Below are positions 1-8,661 of a DNA stretch of 64,000 nt, piece by piece; position 1 is the stretch's first letter, and the number at the start of each line of letters is the position of its first letter. The translations under genes were made by a program, and so were the position numbers. Under the pieces are notes generated by a model, which saw only the letters and a list, made by a program, of their open reading frames with translations, did not search any database and was not told the origin of the DNA. The stretch lies in the NCBI GenBank assembly GCA_963742585.1, contig CAVUMI010000004.1, positions 62,001 to 126,000 on the forward strand. Direction: 5' to 3'. This DNA comes from JACDEA01 sp963742585. GTDB lineage: Bacteria; Actinomycetota; Acidimicrobiia; Acidimicrobiales; JACDEA01.

Positions 1-240
1 CCTGTCGTCGGCCTCGGCGTCGGGCCGGCTTGAGGCGTCGCCCCGGCCGGCGCGTTGATCGCGCCTGCGCCGCTCGCTTCTTCGGGGGACGCCCCGCCGA
101 CCGGTAGCGCCGTCGTCGCAGTTCGCTTGGAAGCAGCCGGCGCGGCGCAGCGCCGCCCTCTGCTCGGCGTCGAACCGCGCCCCACAGCTGGCGCCGATGA
201 CGCATGCCCCCAGCAAGAGGGCGCACCACCTACTGCGCAT
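1..240 (-). CDS. Lipoprotein N-terminus (possible solute-binding protein), partial and frameshifted
   Basis: The gene runs off the left edge. It starts at ATG 240-238, 11 bases inside the end of the HIT gene. The first residues are MRSRWCALLLGACVIGASCG, a short positive N-region and hydrophobic core with candidate lipobox cysteines (LGAC or GASC). It then reads ARFDAEQRAALRRA. Near base 145 the frame shifts, and the next frame gives a linker rich in Ala, Gly, Pro and Thr (ALPVGGASPEEASGAGA and on), which is typical after the anchor of actinobacterial ABC-transporter binding proteins. Only the export signal and linker are visible, so the function is an inference from this style of N-terminus. 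Confidence 0.5.
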   Translation of the reverse strand, partial: MRSRWCALLLGACVIGASCGARFDAEQRAALRRAGCFQANCDDGATGRRGVPRRSERRRRDQRAGRGDASSRPDAEADDR

Positions 241-619
241 CGCTGATGGCGGCTCGGATGCGCGCGGCCAGTTCAGCCCTGTCGGCGTCGGGCATATCGA
301 AGTAGTCGTCGGTCGTCACTGCCTCGAACTGTTGCTGGCGAAACGGCACGCCGGGAGGGAGTGGCGCGAGATGCCAGTGAACGTGCGAGATGGCCTGCTG
401 GCTCCCGAGGCTGAACACATACAGCCGCTCGGTGTGCACAGTCGCGGCGACAGCGCGGCCGACCCGGTGGACTCGCTTCTGCAGCTCGAGGTACTCGTCC
501 AGTTCGAAGTCATCGACCACGCCCGTGCGATGCTCGAGCGGGGCCACCAGCGTGTAACCGATGAGCCTCGGATAGAGATTTAGGAACGCGACGCACACGG
601 CCGATGTAGTTGTCAACAT
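230..619 (-). CDS. HIT family hydrolase, N-terminally short
   Basis: Histidine-triad protein of the Ap4A hydrolase/FHIT-like branch, which cleaves nucleotide phosphate anhydrides or transfers nucleotidyl groups. The triad HVHWH is at residues 79-83, preceded by the usual YTLVAP strand and followed by LAPLPPG. Relatives begin about 25 residues earlier with a CxxC zinc-knuckle stretch. Here the upstream thiolase stop lies only 25 bases before the first ATG, so the N-terminal segment is absent from the sequence, through either a small deletion or an assembly loss. The catalytic half is complete. It overlaps the following lipoprotein start by 11 bases. Confidence 0.75.
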   Translation of the reverse strand: MLTTTSAVCVAFLNLYPRLIGYTLVAPLEHRTGVVDDFELDEYLELQKRVHRVGRAVAATVHTERLYVFSLGSQQAISHVHWHLAPLPPGVPFRQQQFEAVTTDDYFDMPDADRAELAARIRAAISDAQ

Positions 620-644
620 CGAGCGCGACTCGCCGGTAGCCCAA

Positions 645-1841
645 CTACTTGCTGAGGATCACGCTCGAGCCGTGGCCGAACAGGCCCTGGTTGACGGTGA
701 CGCCCACGGTGGCGCCTTCGACCTGACGGCCCTCGGCCTGGCCGCGAAGCTGCCAGGTGAGCTCGCACACCTGGGCGATCGCCTGCGCGGGGATGGCCTC
801 GCCGAAGCAGGCCAGGCCGCCGCTCGGGTTCACCGGGATGCGCCCGCCGATCGTGGTGTCGCCGTCGCGCAACAGGCGCTCGGCTTCACCCTCCTTGCAG
901 AGCCCGATGTTCTCGTACCAGTCGAGCTCGAGCGCGGAGGACAGGTCGTAGACCTCGGCGACGTCGACGTCCTCGGGGCCGATGCCCGCTTCCTCGTAGG
1001 CCGCGGCGGCGATCGAGTCGCGGAAGCTGGGCAGCCCGACCACCGCAGCGGACACGGCGGAGTCGGTGGCGAAGTTCGGCATCTCGATCACGGTGTTGGG
1101 GAAGCGGGGCGTGACCGTCGAGACCGCGTCGATCGTCACCGGGGTGTCGACGCCACGCTTGCGCGGCGAACTCCATGCTCGACAGCACCAGGGCGGCGCC
1201 GCCGTCGGACGTCGCGCAGATCTCGAGCAGCCGCAGCGGGTCGGCGACCATCGGGCGAGGCCAGCACCTCTTCGGCGGTGACCTCCTTGCGGTAGCGCGC
1301 GTTCGGGTTGTTGAGACCGTGGCGGGCGTTCTTGACCTTGACCGCAGCGAAGTCGTCCTCGGTGGCGCCGTACAGCTCCATGCGCCGCCGGGCGTAGAGC
1401 GCGAAGTACGTCGGGTTGGTTGCGCCCAGCAGGTGGAATCGCAGCCAGTCGGGATCGTCCTTGCGGTCGCCGCCGACCGGCGCGAAGAACCCCTTCGGCG
1501 TGGTGTCGGCGCCGACGACGAGCGCGACGTCGCACAGGCCGGCGAGGATCTGCGCCCGCGCCGCGTTGATCGCCGTCGCGCCCGCCGCGCACGCCGCGTA
1601 CACGCTCGACACGCGCGCACCCGACCAGCCGAGCGCCTGGGCGAACGTGGCGCCGGAGACGAAGCCGGGGTAGCCGTTGCGGATCGTGTCGGCGCCGGAC
1701 ACCAGCTGGATCTCGCGGCCACGCGACGCCGGCGTCGGTCATCGCGTCGCGCGCCGCGGCCAACCCGTACTCCACGAAGTTGCGGCCCCACTTGCCCCAC
1801 GGGTGCATCCCCGCACCGAGGACGGCGACCTTGTCAGGCAC
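645..1841 (-). CDS. SCP2/lipid-transfer-type thiolase (thiolase or aldolase), frameshifted
   Basis: Starts at GTG 1841 (VPDKVAVLGAGMHPWGKWG) and overlaps the DUF35 gene end by 8 bases. Collinear pieces in three frames join near 1720, 1255 and 1165 and give about 398 residues, normal for the non-specific lipid-transfer (Ltp) thiolase family. The middle piece carries the nucleophile region VYAACAAGATAINAA; the C-terminal piece has NPSGG and NQGLFGHGSS. Family members form complexes with DUF35 zinc-ribbon proteins and act in beta-oxidation, or as retro-aldolases in steroid side-chain removal (M. tuberculosis Ltp2). The neighbouring DUF35 gene and the divergent acyl-CoA dehydrogenase pair support such a role. 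The substrate cannot be read from sequence. Confidence 0.8.
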   Translation of the reverse strand: MPDKVAVLGAGMHPWGKWGRNFVEYGLAAARDAMTDAGVAWPRDPAGVRRRHDPQRLPRLRLRRHVRPGARLVGCARVERVRGVRGGRDGDQRGAGADPRRPVRRRARRRRRHHAEGVLRAGRRRPQGRSRLAAIPPAGRNQPDVLRALRPAAHGAVRRHRGRLRCGQGQERPPRSQQPERALPQGGHRRRGAGLARWSPTRCGCSRSARRPTAAPPWCCRAWSSPRKRGVDTPVTIDAVSTVTPRFPNTVIEMPNFATDSAVSAAVVGLPSFRDSIAAAAYEEAGIGPEDVDVAEVYDLSSALELDWYENIGLCKEGEAERLLRDGDTTIGGRIPVNPSGGLACFGEAIPAQAIAQVCELTWQLRGQAEGRQVEGATVGVTVNQGLFGHGSSVILSK

Positions 1842-2273
1842 TGACCGGACTCCACTTCCAGACCAGGTACTCGTTCTCGTCGTCCTCGTAGAGCGTGTCG
1901 ATGACGAGCTCGACCTCCATCCCGATCTTCAGGTCGTCGACGCTGACGCCGCTGAACGACCTGGCCCATCACGACCATCTTCTCTTCGGCCAGCTCGACG
2001 GCCGCAATTGCGAACGGCTCGTAGGGATCGGCGTGGGGACGTACGGCGGCGGCGGTTGGTAACGGGCGTCGGTGAACGACCAGACCGTGCCCCGCCGGCT
2101 CAGCGGGCACCTCGTCGAACGCGGTGCCGTCGCACTCGGGGTTGCGGCAGAAGAACGCCTCTTTCGGGAAACGCGAACGTGCCGCACGTCTCGCACCGGC
2201 TGCCGAGCAGCGCGGGTGGTTCCTCGACCGTGAACCAGCCCTCGACCGCGGGCACTTTCGTCTTCAAAGCCAT
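1834..2273 (-). CDS. DUF35 OB-fold zinc-ribbon acyl-CoA-associated protein, frameshifted
   Basis: Starts at ATG 2273 (MALKTKVPAVEGWFTVEEPP). A zinc ribbon CETCG followed about 12 residues later by CRNPEC lies near residues 28-48. An OB-fold reads through VWSFTDARYQPPPPYVP, YEPFAIAAVELAEEKMVVMGQVV, then VSVDDLKIGMEVELVIDTLYED and EYLVWKWSPVSA. At least three single-base shifts break the frame (near 2170, 2050 and 1960), but the assembled length of about 145 residues is standard. DUF35 proteins are obligate partners of Ltp-type thiolases, which matches the 8-base overlap with the downstream thiolase start. Confidence 0.8.
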
Positions 2274-2411
2274 GCAGCGAATCTACGTCCGATGAAACGA
2301 CTCTCCGTGCCGACCGCGCCGGCGGCCGGCTACGGTCTCCAAACTGGAACCGGAATTGGCCGAGACCCTGGATTTGGGGCGAGAAGAGCCCGGAATCCGG
2401 GTTTCGTTGCA

Positions 2412-2425
2412 ATTTGGAAACAAAT
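2412..2425. promoter_or_regulatory. Candidate operator in the divergent thiolase/ACAD intergenic region
   Basis: The 194-base gap between DUF35 (leftward) and the acyl-CoA dehydrogenase (rightward) holds a perfect 5-4-5 inverted repeat, ATTTGGAAACAAAT, followed at once by GATACT, which could serve as a -10 box. A second imperfect inverted repeat with GGTCTC and GAGACC arms lies at about 2334-2368. The position suits a TetR-family regulator controlling both directions, but no regulator is adjacent, so this is only a candidate. Confidence 0.3.
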
Positions 2426-2467
2426 CGATACTTGGCGCAGCGGGTGCGCGACCGCGAAGGGCGACTG

Positions 2468-3602
2468 ATGAACCTGGCGCCGACACGAGAGGAGGCGTTC
2501 CGCGCCGAGGCGCGCGCAGTGGCTGGCGGCGAACAAGCCCGACCTGCCGATGCCGTCGGGCGACACCGCCGACGGCTTCGAGGTGCACCGCGCGTGGGAG
2601 CGCCAGCTGTTCGAGGGCGGGTGGGCGGTGGTGTCGTGGCCGGCAAGAAGTACGGCGGCCGCGACGCGTCGCTGTGGGAGTGGCTGATCTTCGAGGAGGA
2701 GTACTACGCCGCCGGCCTGCCGCAGCGCGTCGGGCAGAACGGCATCTTCCTTCTCGCCCCGACCGTGTTCGAGTTCGGCACCGAGGAGCAGAAGGACCGA
2801 CATCCTGCCGCGCATGGCCGGCGTCGAGGACATGTGGTGCCAGGGATGGTCGGAGCCCGGCGCGGGCAGCGACCTGGCCGGCATCACCAGCCGCGCGACG
2901 CGCGACGACGCGGCCGGCGGGTGGCGGCTCACGGGTCAGAAGACCTGGACCACACGCGGCGCGTTCTGCACGCATCTGTTCGGGCTGTTCCGCACCGACC
3001 CGGAAGCCGAACGCCACCGCGGCATGACGTACTTCCTCGTCGACCTGCGCGAGCCCGGGATCACCGTGCGGTCGGTCGACAAGCTCGACGGCGACGCCGG
3101 CTTCGCCGAGGTGTTCTTCGACGACGCGTTCGTTCCCGACGCCGACGTCCTCGGCGGCGTCAACAAGGGCTGGGAGGTGGCCATGGCCACGACGGGGTCC
3201 GAGCGCGGCCTCAGCCTGCGGAGCCCGGGCCGGTTCGTGGCCGTCGTCGACCGCCTGATCGCCGAGTACCGCGCGCGACCCGAACCCCGAGCTGCGCGGC
3301 GAGGTGGCCGACGGCTGGATGGCCGCGCAGGCCTACAAGCTGGCGACCGACATGACCGTCACCCGCCTGGTGGAGGGCGCCAAGCTCGGCGCCGAGTCGA
3401 GCCTCAGCAAGGTGTTCTGGTCGGAGATGGACATCGCAGCTGCACGAGACGGCGCTGCGGTTGCTGGGCGACGACGCCATCACCGAGAACGCGTGGATGA
3501 AGGGCTTCCAGTTCGCGCTGGCCGGGCCGATCTACGCGGGCACCAACGAGATCCAGCGCAACATCATCGCCGAGCGGCTGTTCGGGTCTCCCGCGGAAAT
3601 GA
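2468..3602 (+). CDS. Acyl-CoA dehydrogenase, first of a pair, frameshifted
   Basis: FAD-dependent dehydrogenase introducing the alpha,beta double bond in acyl-CoA. ATG 2468 gives MNLAPTREEAFRAEAR. Successive frames supply EEQKDRILPRMAGVEDMWCQ, the substrate-loop region SEPGAGSDLAG, LTGQKTWTT, and the C-terminal NEIQRNIIAERLFGLPRK ending at TGA 3600-3602. The last shift is visible where one extra G in the run after CTGTTC hides the GLPRK stop. About 378 residues, normal length. The next gene starts in an ATGA overlap, typical of two-subunit (alpha/beta) dehydrogenases such as the mycobacterial FadE28/FadE29 type. Confidence 0.82.
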
Positions 3603-4371
3603 GGTTCGCGTTCACCGACGAGCAGCTGTTGCTGCGCGACACCGTGCGCGCGCTGCTCGACCGCGAGTGCCCGCCGTCGGTGGTGCGCGCCGCGTGGTCT
3701 GACCGCGACGCGTACGGCCGGCGTGCTGGAAGCGCCTCGAGGAAGTCGGCGTGTTCGAAGCCGATCGATGACCGACCTCGACCTGGTGCTCGTGTTCGAG
3801 GAGACCGGCCGCGCCGCGCTGCCGGGGCCGTTCGTGGAACAGGCAGTGGGCGTCGACGTCGTCGAGGCGGCCAGCGCCTCTCGTCGATCGCTCGGTGTGG
3901 TGGCAACGCCAGCGGCGACAACGACCGCGCCGCGCTTGGGTACCGCCGCGCAGCTCGTCGGGCTGGCTGCGTCGCATGATCGACATGACCGTCGACTACG
4001 TGAAGGATCGCCACCAGTTCGGCGTGCCGGTCGGCAGCTACCAGGCGGTGAAGCACCACTTCGCCAACGCGTTGCTGAAGGTCGAATACGCCCGGCCGGT
4101 CGTGTACCGCGCCGCGTACACGCTGACCCACGACGAGCCGACGATCGCGCGATGTGTCCTTCGCCAAGGTCTACGCCAACGAGGCCGCGGCGTTCGCCGC
4201 GCGCGTCGCCCTGCAGTGCCACGGCGCCATCGGCTACTCGTTCGAGTACGACCTGCACCTCTGGATGAAGCGGGCGTGGGTGCTGCAACGGCGTGGGGCG
4301 ACACCGCCTTCCACCGCCGCCGCGTCGCCGACGCAATCCTCAAGAAATCTCCGGAAATCCAGGCCAAATGA
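3599..4371 (+). pseudogene. Acyl-CoA dehydrogenase, second of a pair, with missing middle domain
   Basis: Starts at ATG 3599 (MRFAFTDEQLLLRDTVRALL), overlapping the first subunit by 4 bases. The N-terminal helical domain continues to LDLVLVFEETGRAALPGPFV and then VEAA. The C-terminal domain resumes at DNDRAALGTAAQLVG, MIDMTVDYVKDRHQFGVPVG and ALQCHGAIGYSFEYDLHLWM and ends SPEIQAK. Total coding length is about 257 residues against 340-380 in the family: roughly 90-110 residues of the central beta-barrel (FAD and acyl-CoA contacts) are absent, with the joint near 3875-3900. Frameshifts also occur. As written it could not be active; either an assembly collapse or a genuine deletion. Confidence 0.7.
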
Positions 4372-4372
4372 C

Positions 4373-4402
4373 TTGACAGGGTCGAACATGTGTTCGTATA
4401 CT
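4373..4402 (+). promoter_or_regulatory. Sigma-70-type promoter with an embedded LexA (SOS) box
   Basis: TTGACA at 4373-4378 and TATACT at 4397-4402 are separated by 18 bases, a near-consensus housekeeping promoter beginning two bases after the preceding stop. The spacer and the first base of the -10 contain TCGAAC-ATGT-GTTCGT (4382-4397), which matches the actinobacterial LexA box TCGAAC-N4-GTTCGA at all but the last base. LexA bound here would cover the space between -35 and -10. It reads into the 13E12/HNH gene remnant. Confidence 0.75.
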
Positions 4403-4467
4403 GAGGGCAGCAGCTATCGGGTGACGACTTCCCCCTATGACAGTCCCCTCCGAGTCCGGAGGATGCA

Positions 4468-4875
4468 GTGCTCGCAACGCTTGAGCGGTGATCGGCGAAC
4501 TCGACGACAGTGCTCGTCGCGCTCGATCCCGCCGCGCTGCATGCCCGCGACGCGGTGACGCTCCTCGATGACTTCACCGCGATCGAGCACCGTGCGGTGG
4601 CCGGGCGCACGCTGGTGGCCGAGCGGGCCGCGGACAGCAGCGACTGGACCCGGAATGGTCATCGGAGCCCGGAGGAATGGCTGGCGGCCAAGACCGGCAC
4701 CAGCTACGGCGCGGCCAAGGACACCTTGGAGACCTCGGCCAAGCTCGAGGACCTGCCCGCCACCAACGAGGCCCTACGGCGCGGCGAGCTCTCAGGCGCC
4801 CAGATCAATGCGATCGGCCCGGCGGCGAACCCCCACAAATCGCCCGTTCGCGGCAAGATGGAGATTCATGAGTGA
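4468..4875 (+). pseudogene. 13E12-type HNH endonuclease family protein (DUF222 region), truncated
   Basis: GGAGG at 4458-4462 precedes GTG 4468. Allowing one or two single-base shifts before 4520, the protein reads VLATLE, VIGELDD and then LVALDPAALHARDAVTLL, with AIEHRAVAGRTLVAERAADS, WLAAKTGTSYGAAKDTLETS and ALRRGELSGAQINAIGPAA. This is the N-terminal DUF222-like half of the 13E12 repeat family, whose full members are about 400 residues and carry a C-terminal HNH nuclease. Homology stops near 4830 and a TGA follows at 4873, so the nuclease half is gone. Several mycobacterial 13E12 genes are LexA-controlled, which fits the upstream SOS box. Confidence 0.72.
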
Positions 4876-4915
4876 TACGTGGCCAGACGAACCTCGCGAA
4901 CTCATGGTCGATTAG
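4830..4915 (+). pseudogene. Possible 3' remnant of another gene fused to the HNH relic
   Basis: After the HNH-like homology ends, a different reading frame gives RPFAARWRFMSDTWPDEPRE and then LMVD with a stop at 4915, immediately before the GGAGG of the LLM gene. Composition and position look like the tail of a formerly complete upstream gene of this operon, left behind when the interval between the two halves was lost. I cannot name the family. Confidence 0.35.
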
Positions 4916-4926
4916 GAGGAACGGTC

Positions 4927-5776
4927 ATGCCGACCCTGACGCTGTCGCTGCCGACGTTCGGGCGGCCGCCCGGCGACGACTGGCGCGGGCTCATTGGACT
5001 TGGCGCAGCGGGCCGAGGAGGCGGGCGTCGATCGGGTCGATCGTGAGCGATCACGTGATTCTCGGCCCCAACGTCGACGAGTATCCCTGGGGTCGCTTTC
5101 CGACTGCCGCCTGAAGCGCCCGTGGCTCGAGCCGCTCACCGTGCTGGCCGCCGTCGCCGCTGTCACCACCGGGTTCGGCTGGCGACCGGCATCCTCATCG
5201 CGCCGCTACGCCCTGCGCCCGTCCTGGCCAAGACCGTCGCCACGCTGGATCAACTGTCGGCCGGGCGGATCGATCTCGGCGTCGGCACCGGGTGGCAGCC
5301 GGAGGAATACGACGCAGTCGGTGTCGACTTCGACGCGCCGCGGCGAGTTGCTCACTGACAACGATCGCCGACGTGCCGCGCGCTCTGGGAGGGACGGGTG
5401 CCCGACGTCTTTTGCGAGCCGCGGCCCAGCGCAAGAGCGATTGCCGGTGTGGTTCTCGGGCACACTCCATCGCCGCAACGTCGCTCGCATCGTCGAACTC
5501 GGCGATGGGTGGATCCCGATCATCGGCGCGTCGATCGAGGACATTCGCGCTGGCGTCGGGACACTGCGCACCGCGTTCGTCGACGCCGGGCGTGACCCGG
5601 ATTCGCTACGGGTCCAGGCACCAGCACGAACGCTCGACGTGATTCCTGCCCTGGCCGACGCCGGGGCGACGACGATCAGTCGTTTTTATACGTGAGTTCT
5701 TCAGCGACGTCAGGGCCGCACCTGGCGCGCTGCGGGACATCGTGGCGGCGGTTCGCCGACCGGTTGGCGACAATAG
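4927..5776 (+). CDS. LLM-class (F420-dependent family) oxidoreductase, frameshifted
   Basis: Luciferase-like monooxygenase-fold enzyme, probably using F420. AGGAGG lies eight bases before ATG 4927 (MPTLTLSLPTFGRPPGDDW). Pieces in several frames give LDLAQRAEEAGVDRV, VSDHVILGPNVDEYPWGRFP, LTVLAAVAAVTT, RLATGILIAPLRPAPVLAK, TLDQLSAGRIDLGVGTGWQ, LPVWFSGTLHRRNVARIVEL and GDGWIPIIGAS, the classic order of this family. At least five single-base shifts occur. The stop is uncertain because of a shift near 5690; TAG at 5774-5776 is the best candidate, 10 bases before the next start. First gene of a rightward run with the hydrolases that follow. Confidence 0.75.
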
Positions 5777-5786
5777 GAGGACAGCG

Positions 5787-6697
5787 ATGGCACTGCACGG
5801 GTACCTGGTGAATGAGATCGCCGAAGACTTCGGGGACGGCCTACTGACCCGACGCGAGGCGTTGCGGCGTCTGGGGCTGCTCGGTCTCGGGATCACCGGC
5901 GCGGCCGCGGTTCTTGCCGCCTGCGGCGGCGACGACGATGACGACGCGGCAACCACCACTTCGGCCGCAGGCGCGGCCACGACCACCGCCGCAGTCGGCG
6001 CCCCGCCCGGCTCGGCCGGCGCGATCACCGCCCAAGCCGTGAAGTTCGCAGGACCGGCCGGCGAGATCCACGGCGCGTTCGCCGCCGCCAGCTCCCCAAA
6101 GGGCGCCGTCCTGGTGATCCACGAGAACCGCGGCCTCACCCCGCACTTCTTCGACGTGGCCGGGCGGCTGGCCGGCGCGGGCTATCAGCGCGCTCGCGGT
6201 CGACCTGGTCTCCCGCAAGGGCGGCACTGCGGCGGGCGACGAGGCCGCCGCGCAGGCTGCGCTCGGCACCACACCCGCCGAGGACCTCATCGCTGACCTG
6301 CAGCGCCGGAATCGGTGAGTTGGAGAAGCGCGTGCCCGGACAGAAGATCGGCGCGGTCGGGTTCTGCTTCGGTGGCGGCATGGTGTGGAACCTCCTGAAC
6401 GCCGGCGAGACTCGCCTCGCCGCTGCGGCTCCGTTCTACGGGCCCGCCCCGGCAACGCCGGACTTCAGCAAAGCCAAGGCCGCGGTGCTGGCGGTGTACG
6501 GCGAGACCGACACCAACGTCAACCCGACACGCGAGCGGGCCGAGGCGGCGCTGAAGGCGGCCAACCTCAAGTACGAGATCAAGAGTTTTGCCGGCGCCGG
6601 TCACGCGTTCTTCAACGACACCGGCCAGCGCTACAACCCCACGGCGGCCACCGAGGCGTGGTCGGCCCTCCTCGCCTGGTTCAATACGTATCTGTGA
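5787..6697 (+). CDS. Dienelactone hydrolase family protein with lipoprotein-type leader, frameshifted
   Basis: GGAGG at 5776-5780 and ATG 5787. The N-terminus has a short cytoplasmic stretch with LTRREALRRLGLLGLGITG and then VLAACGGDDDDD, a lipobox-like cysteine after a hydrophobic segment; the RR pair suggests Tat export. An Ala/Thr linker leads into an alpha/beta hydrolase: HENRGL, nucleophile cysteine in GFCFGGG, Asp in YGETDTNV and His in GAGHAFF, the Cys-Asp-His triad of dienelactone hydrolases. Frame changes near 6185 and 6305. About 300 residues. Probably a cell-surface-anchored hydrolase; substrate unknown. It overlaps the next gene by GTGA. Confidence 0.82.
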
Positions 6698-7888
6698 CCA
6701 CCACGCTCGACCCCGAGCTGTTCCTCCCCGACCCCGAGCCGCGGGAGATCAAGTACACGGTGATCTCGGTGGACGACCACCTGGTCGAGCCGCCCGACAT
6801 GTTCGAAGGCCGCCTGCCGGCCAAGCTCCAGCCGCTCGCGCCCAAGATCGTCGTGAACAAGCGCGGTCACGAGGTGTGGGAGTTCGACGGCCAGACCTAC
6901 TCGCAGGTCGGCATGAACGCGGTGGCCGGCCGCCGCATGGAGACCATGAAGATGGAGCCATCCAACTTCACCGAGATGCGGCCCGGTTGCTACGACATCC
7001 ACGAGCGCATCAAGGACATGGACATCAACGGCATATGGGCGTCGCTCAACTTCCCGTCGATGATCACCGGTTTCTGCGGTCGGGTGTTCAGCATGTGCAG
7101 CGACCCGACGCTCGGCCACGCGGTGACGACCGCGTGGAACGACTGGCTCTTCGAAGAGTGGTACTCGCCGTATCCCGAGCGCATCATCCCGCTCGGCATC
7201 ACGTTCCTCACCGACCCTGAACTGGCCGCCGAGGAGATCCGGCGCAACGCGGCGCGCGGGTTCCGGTCAGTGACTCTGCCCGAGCGTCCCGACCAGATCG
7301 GCCTGCCGTCGATCTTCCTGCCCTACTGGGAGCCGATCATCGCCGCGTGCGCGGAGACCGACACGGTGATCTCCCTGCACGTCGGCTCCTCAGGCATGGG
7401 CCACTATCCCGAGGGCTGCTCCGGCTCGGCGTGCAGCTCGGCGCCACGCTGTTCGGCCAGCTGTCGCTGACCGCGTGCGCCGAGTGGCTGTGGTCGGGAT
7501 GGCCGGTGAAGTACCCGAACCTGAAGATCGCCATGTCCGAGGGCGGCATCGGGTGGGTGGCCATGCTCATCGACCGGCTCGACAACATCATCGATCGTTC
7601 GGGCTACGGCGCTGGGCTGGGACATGCGCCCGGCCGACGTCCTGCGCCGCAACTTCTGGTGGTGCACGCTCGACGATCCTTCGACGATCGACACGCGCGA
7701 CGTGATCGGCGTCGAGAACATCATGGTCGAATGCGACTTCCCCCACGGTGACGGCACCTGGCCCGACACCCAAGCCGTGATCGAAAAGTACTGGGGCCAC
7801 ATTCCCGACGACGAGCTGCGGATGATGTGCTGCGAGAACGCGGTCGAAGCTGTACCGCCACCCGCTACCGGACGTGGTCAAGCCTTGA
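6694..7888 (+). CDS. Amidohydrolase family 2 (TIM-barrel metal hydrolase), frameshifted
   Basis: GTG 6694 overlaps the previous stop. VISVDDHLVEPPDMFEGRLP carries the first metal-ligand region of the amidohydrolase-2/ACMSD-like family, here DDH rather than DxH. Later pieces show WASLNFPSMITGFCGRVF, SLHVGSSG, MSEGGIGWVAMLIDRLD, and ENIMVECDFPHGDGTWPDT with the C-terminal Asp. Frames change near 7420, 7612 and 7848, after which KLYRHPLPDVVKP ends at TGA 7886-7888. About 398 residues. Such proteins are frequent in actinobacterial steroid and aromatic degradation clusters as decarboxylases or hydrolases. The substrate is not evident. Confidence 0.82.
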
Positions 7889-8620
7889 GCTTTACGCCGA
7901 CCGTAGAGAAGCTTCTCCCCGACCTCACGCCGCGCGAGGAGTTGGTCATTCTCGCCCGGACGCTGTGGCGCGAGGGCTACGACGATCACCTGGCCGGCCA
8001 CATCACGATGCGTCAGCCCGACGGAACCCTGCTCTGCAATCCCTGGTACCTGCTGTGGTGCGAGCTGCGACCCGAACACGTCATCCGCATCGACCTCGAC
8101 GGGCGCGTCCTCGAAGGCGACTGGCCGGCGCCACTCGGGATTCCTCTCCACCTCGAGCTGCACCGTCGGCGCGAGGACGTCGCCGTCGCCGTGCACAACC
8201 ACCCGCGCTTCGGGACGATCTGGGCCGCGACCGGCCGTGTGCCCGGCGTGTACGACCAGAGCTCGGCGTTGGGTGGCGGGGACGTCGTCGTCGTCGACGA
8301 GTACAAGGGGGCGGTGAACGACCCGAAGAACGCGGCCGCGGCCATCGACGCGATGGGCCCCGCCGACATCGCACTGCTCGCGAACCACGGCGTATTCATC
8401 CTCGCCGGCTCGGTGCGGGCGGCGCACCAACGGGCGGTCGCCTTCGAGCAGCGATGCGAGCACGCCTACCTGGGTCGAGGCCCTCGGTGGTGGACGGGAA
8501 ATGCCCGACCCGGCGCGCTCGTTCTTCCGCCAGTCCAACGGTGAGGGGTTCATCGGCTTCTGGGAAGCGATGGCCCGGCGCGAGCTCGACGCCGACCCCA
8601 CGCTCCTGGAATCGCGCTGA
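7885..8620 (+). CDS. Class II aldolase/adducin family protein, frameshifted at 3' end
   Basis: A TTG start at 7885 overlaps the amidohydrolase stop (TTGA). The metal-binding fold is clear: YDDHLAGHITMR, IPLHLELHRRREDVAVAVHN with HNHPRF, and ALLANHGVFILAGSV. A shift near 8475 leads to GREMPDPARSFFRQSN and GFIGFWEAMARRELDADPTL, ending LESR. About 245 residues, typical for fuculose-phosphate-aldolase-like decarboxylases or aldolases. Last large gene of the run beginning at 4927, all joined by short gaps or overlaps. Confidence 0.8.
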
Positions 8621-8661
8621 GAATGGCTCAAGACCGCCGCAATTGTGCCGATGGAGGACAC

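Noticed and set aside
645..8620. Programmed frameshifting as an explanation for split genes
   Set aside because: Shifts occur at unrelated sites and in both directions, without slippery sequences or downstream structures, and affect families not known to use it.
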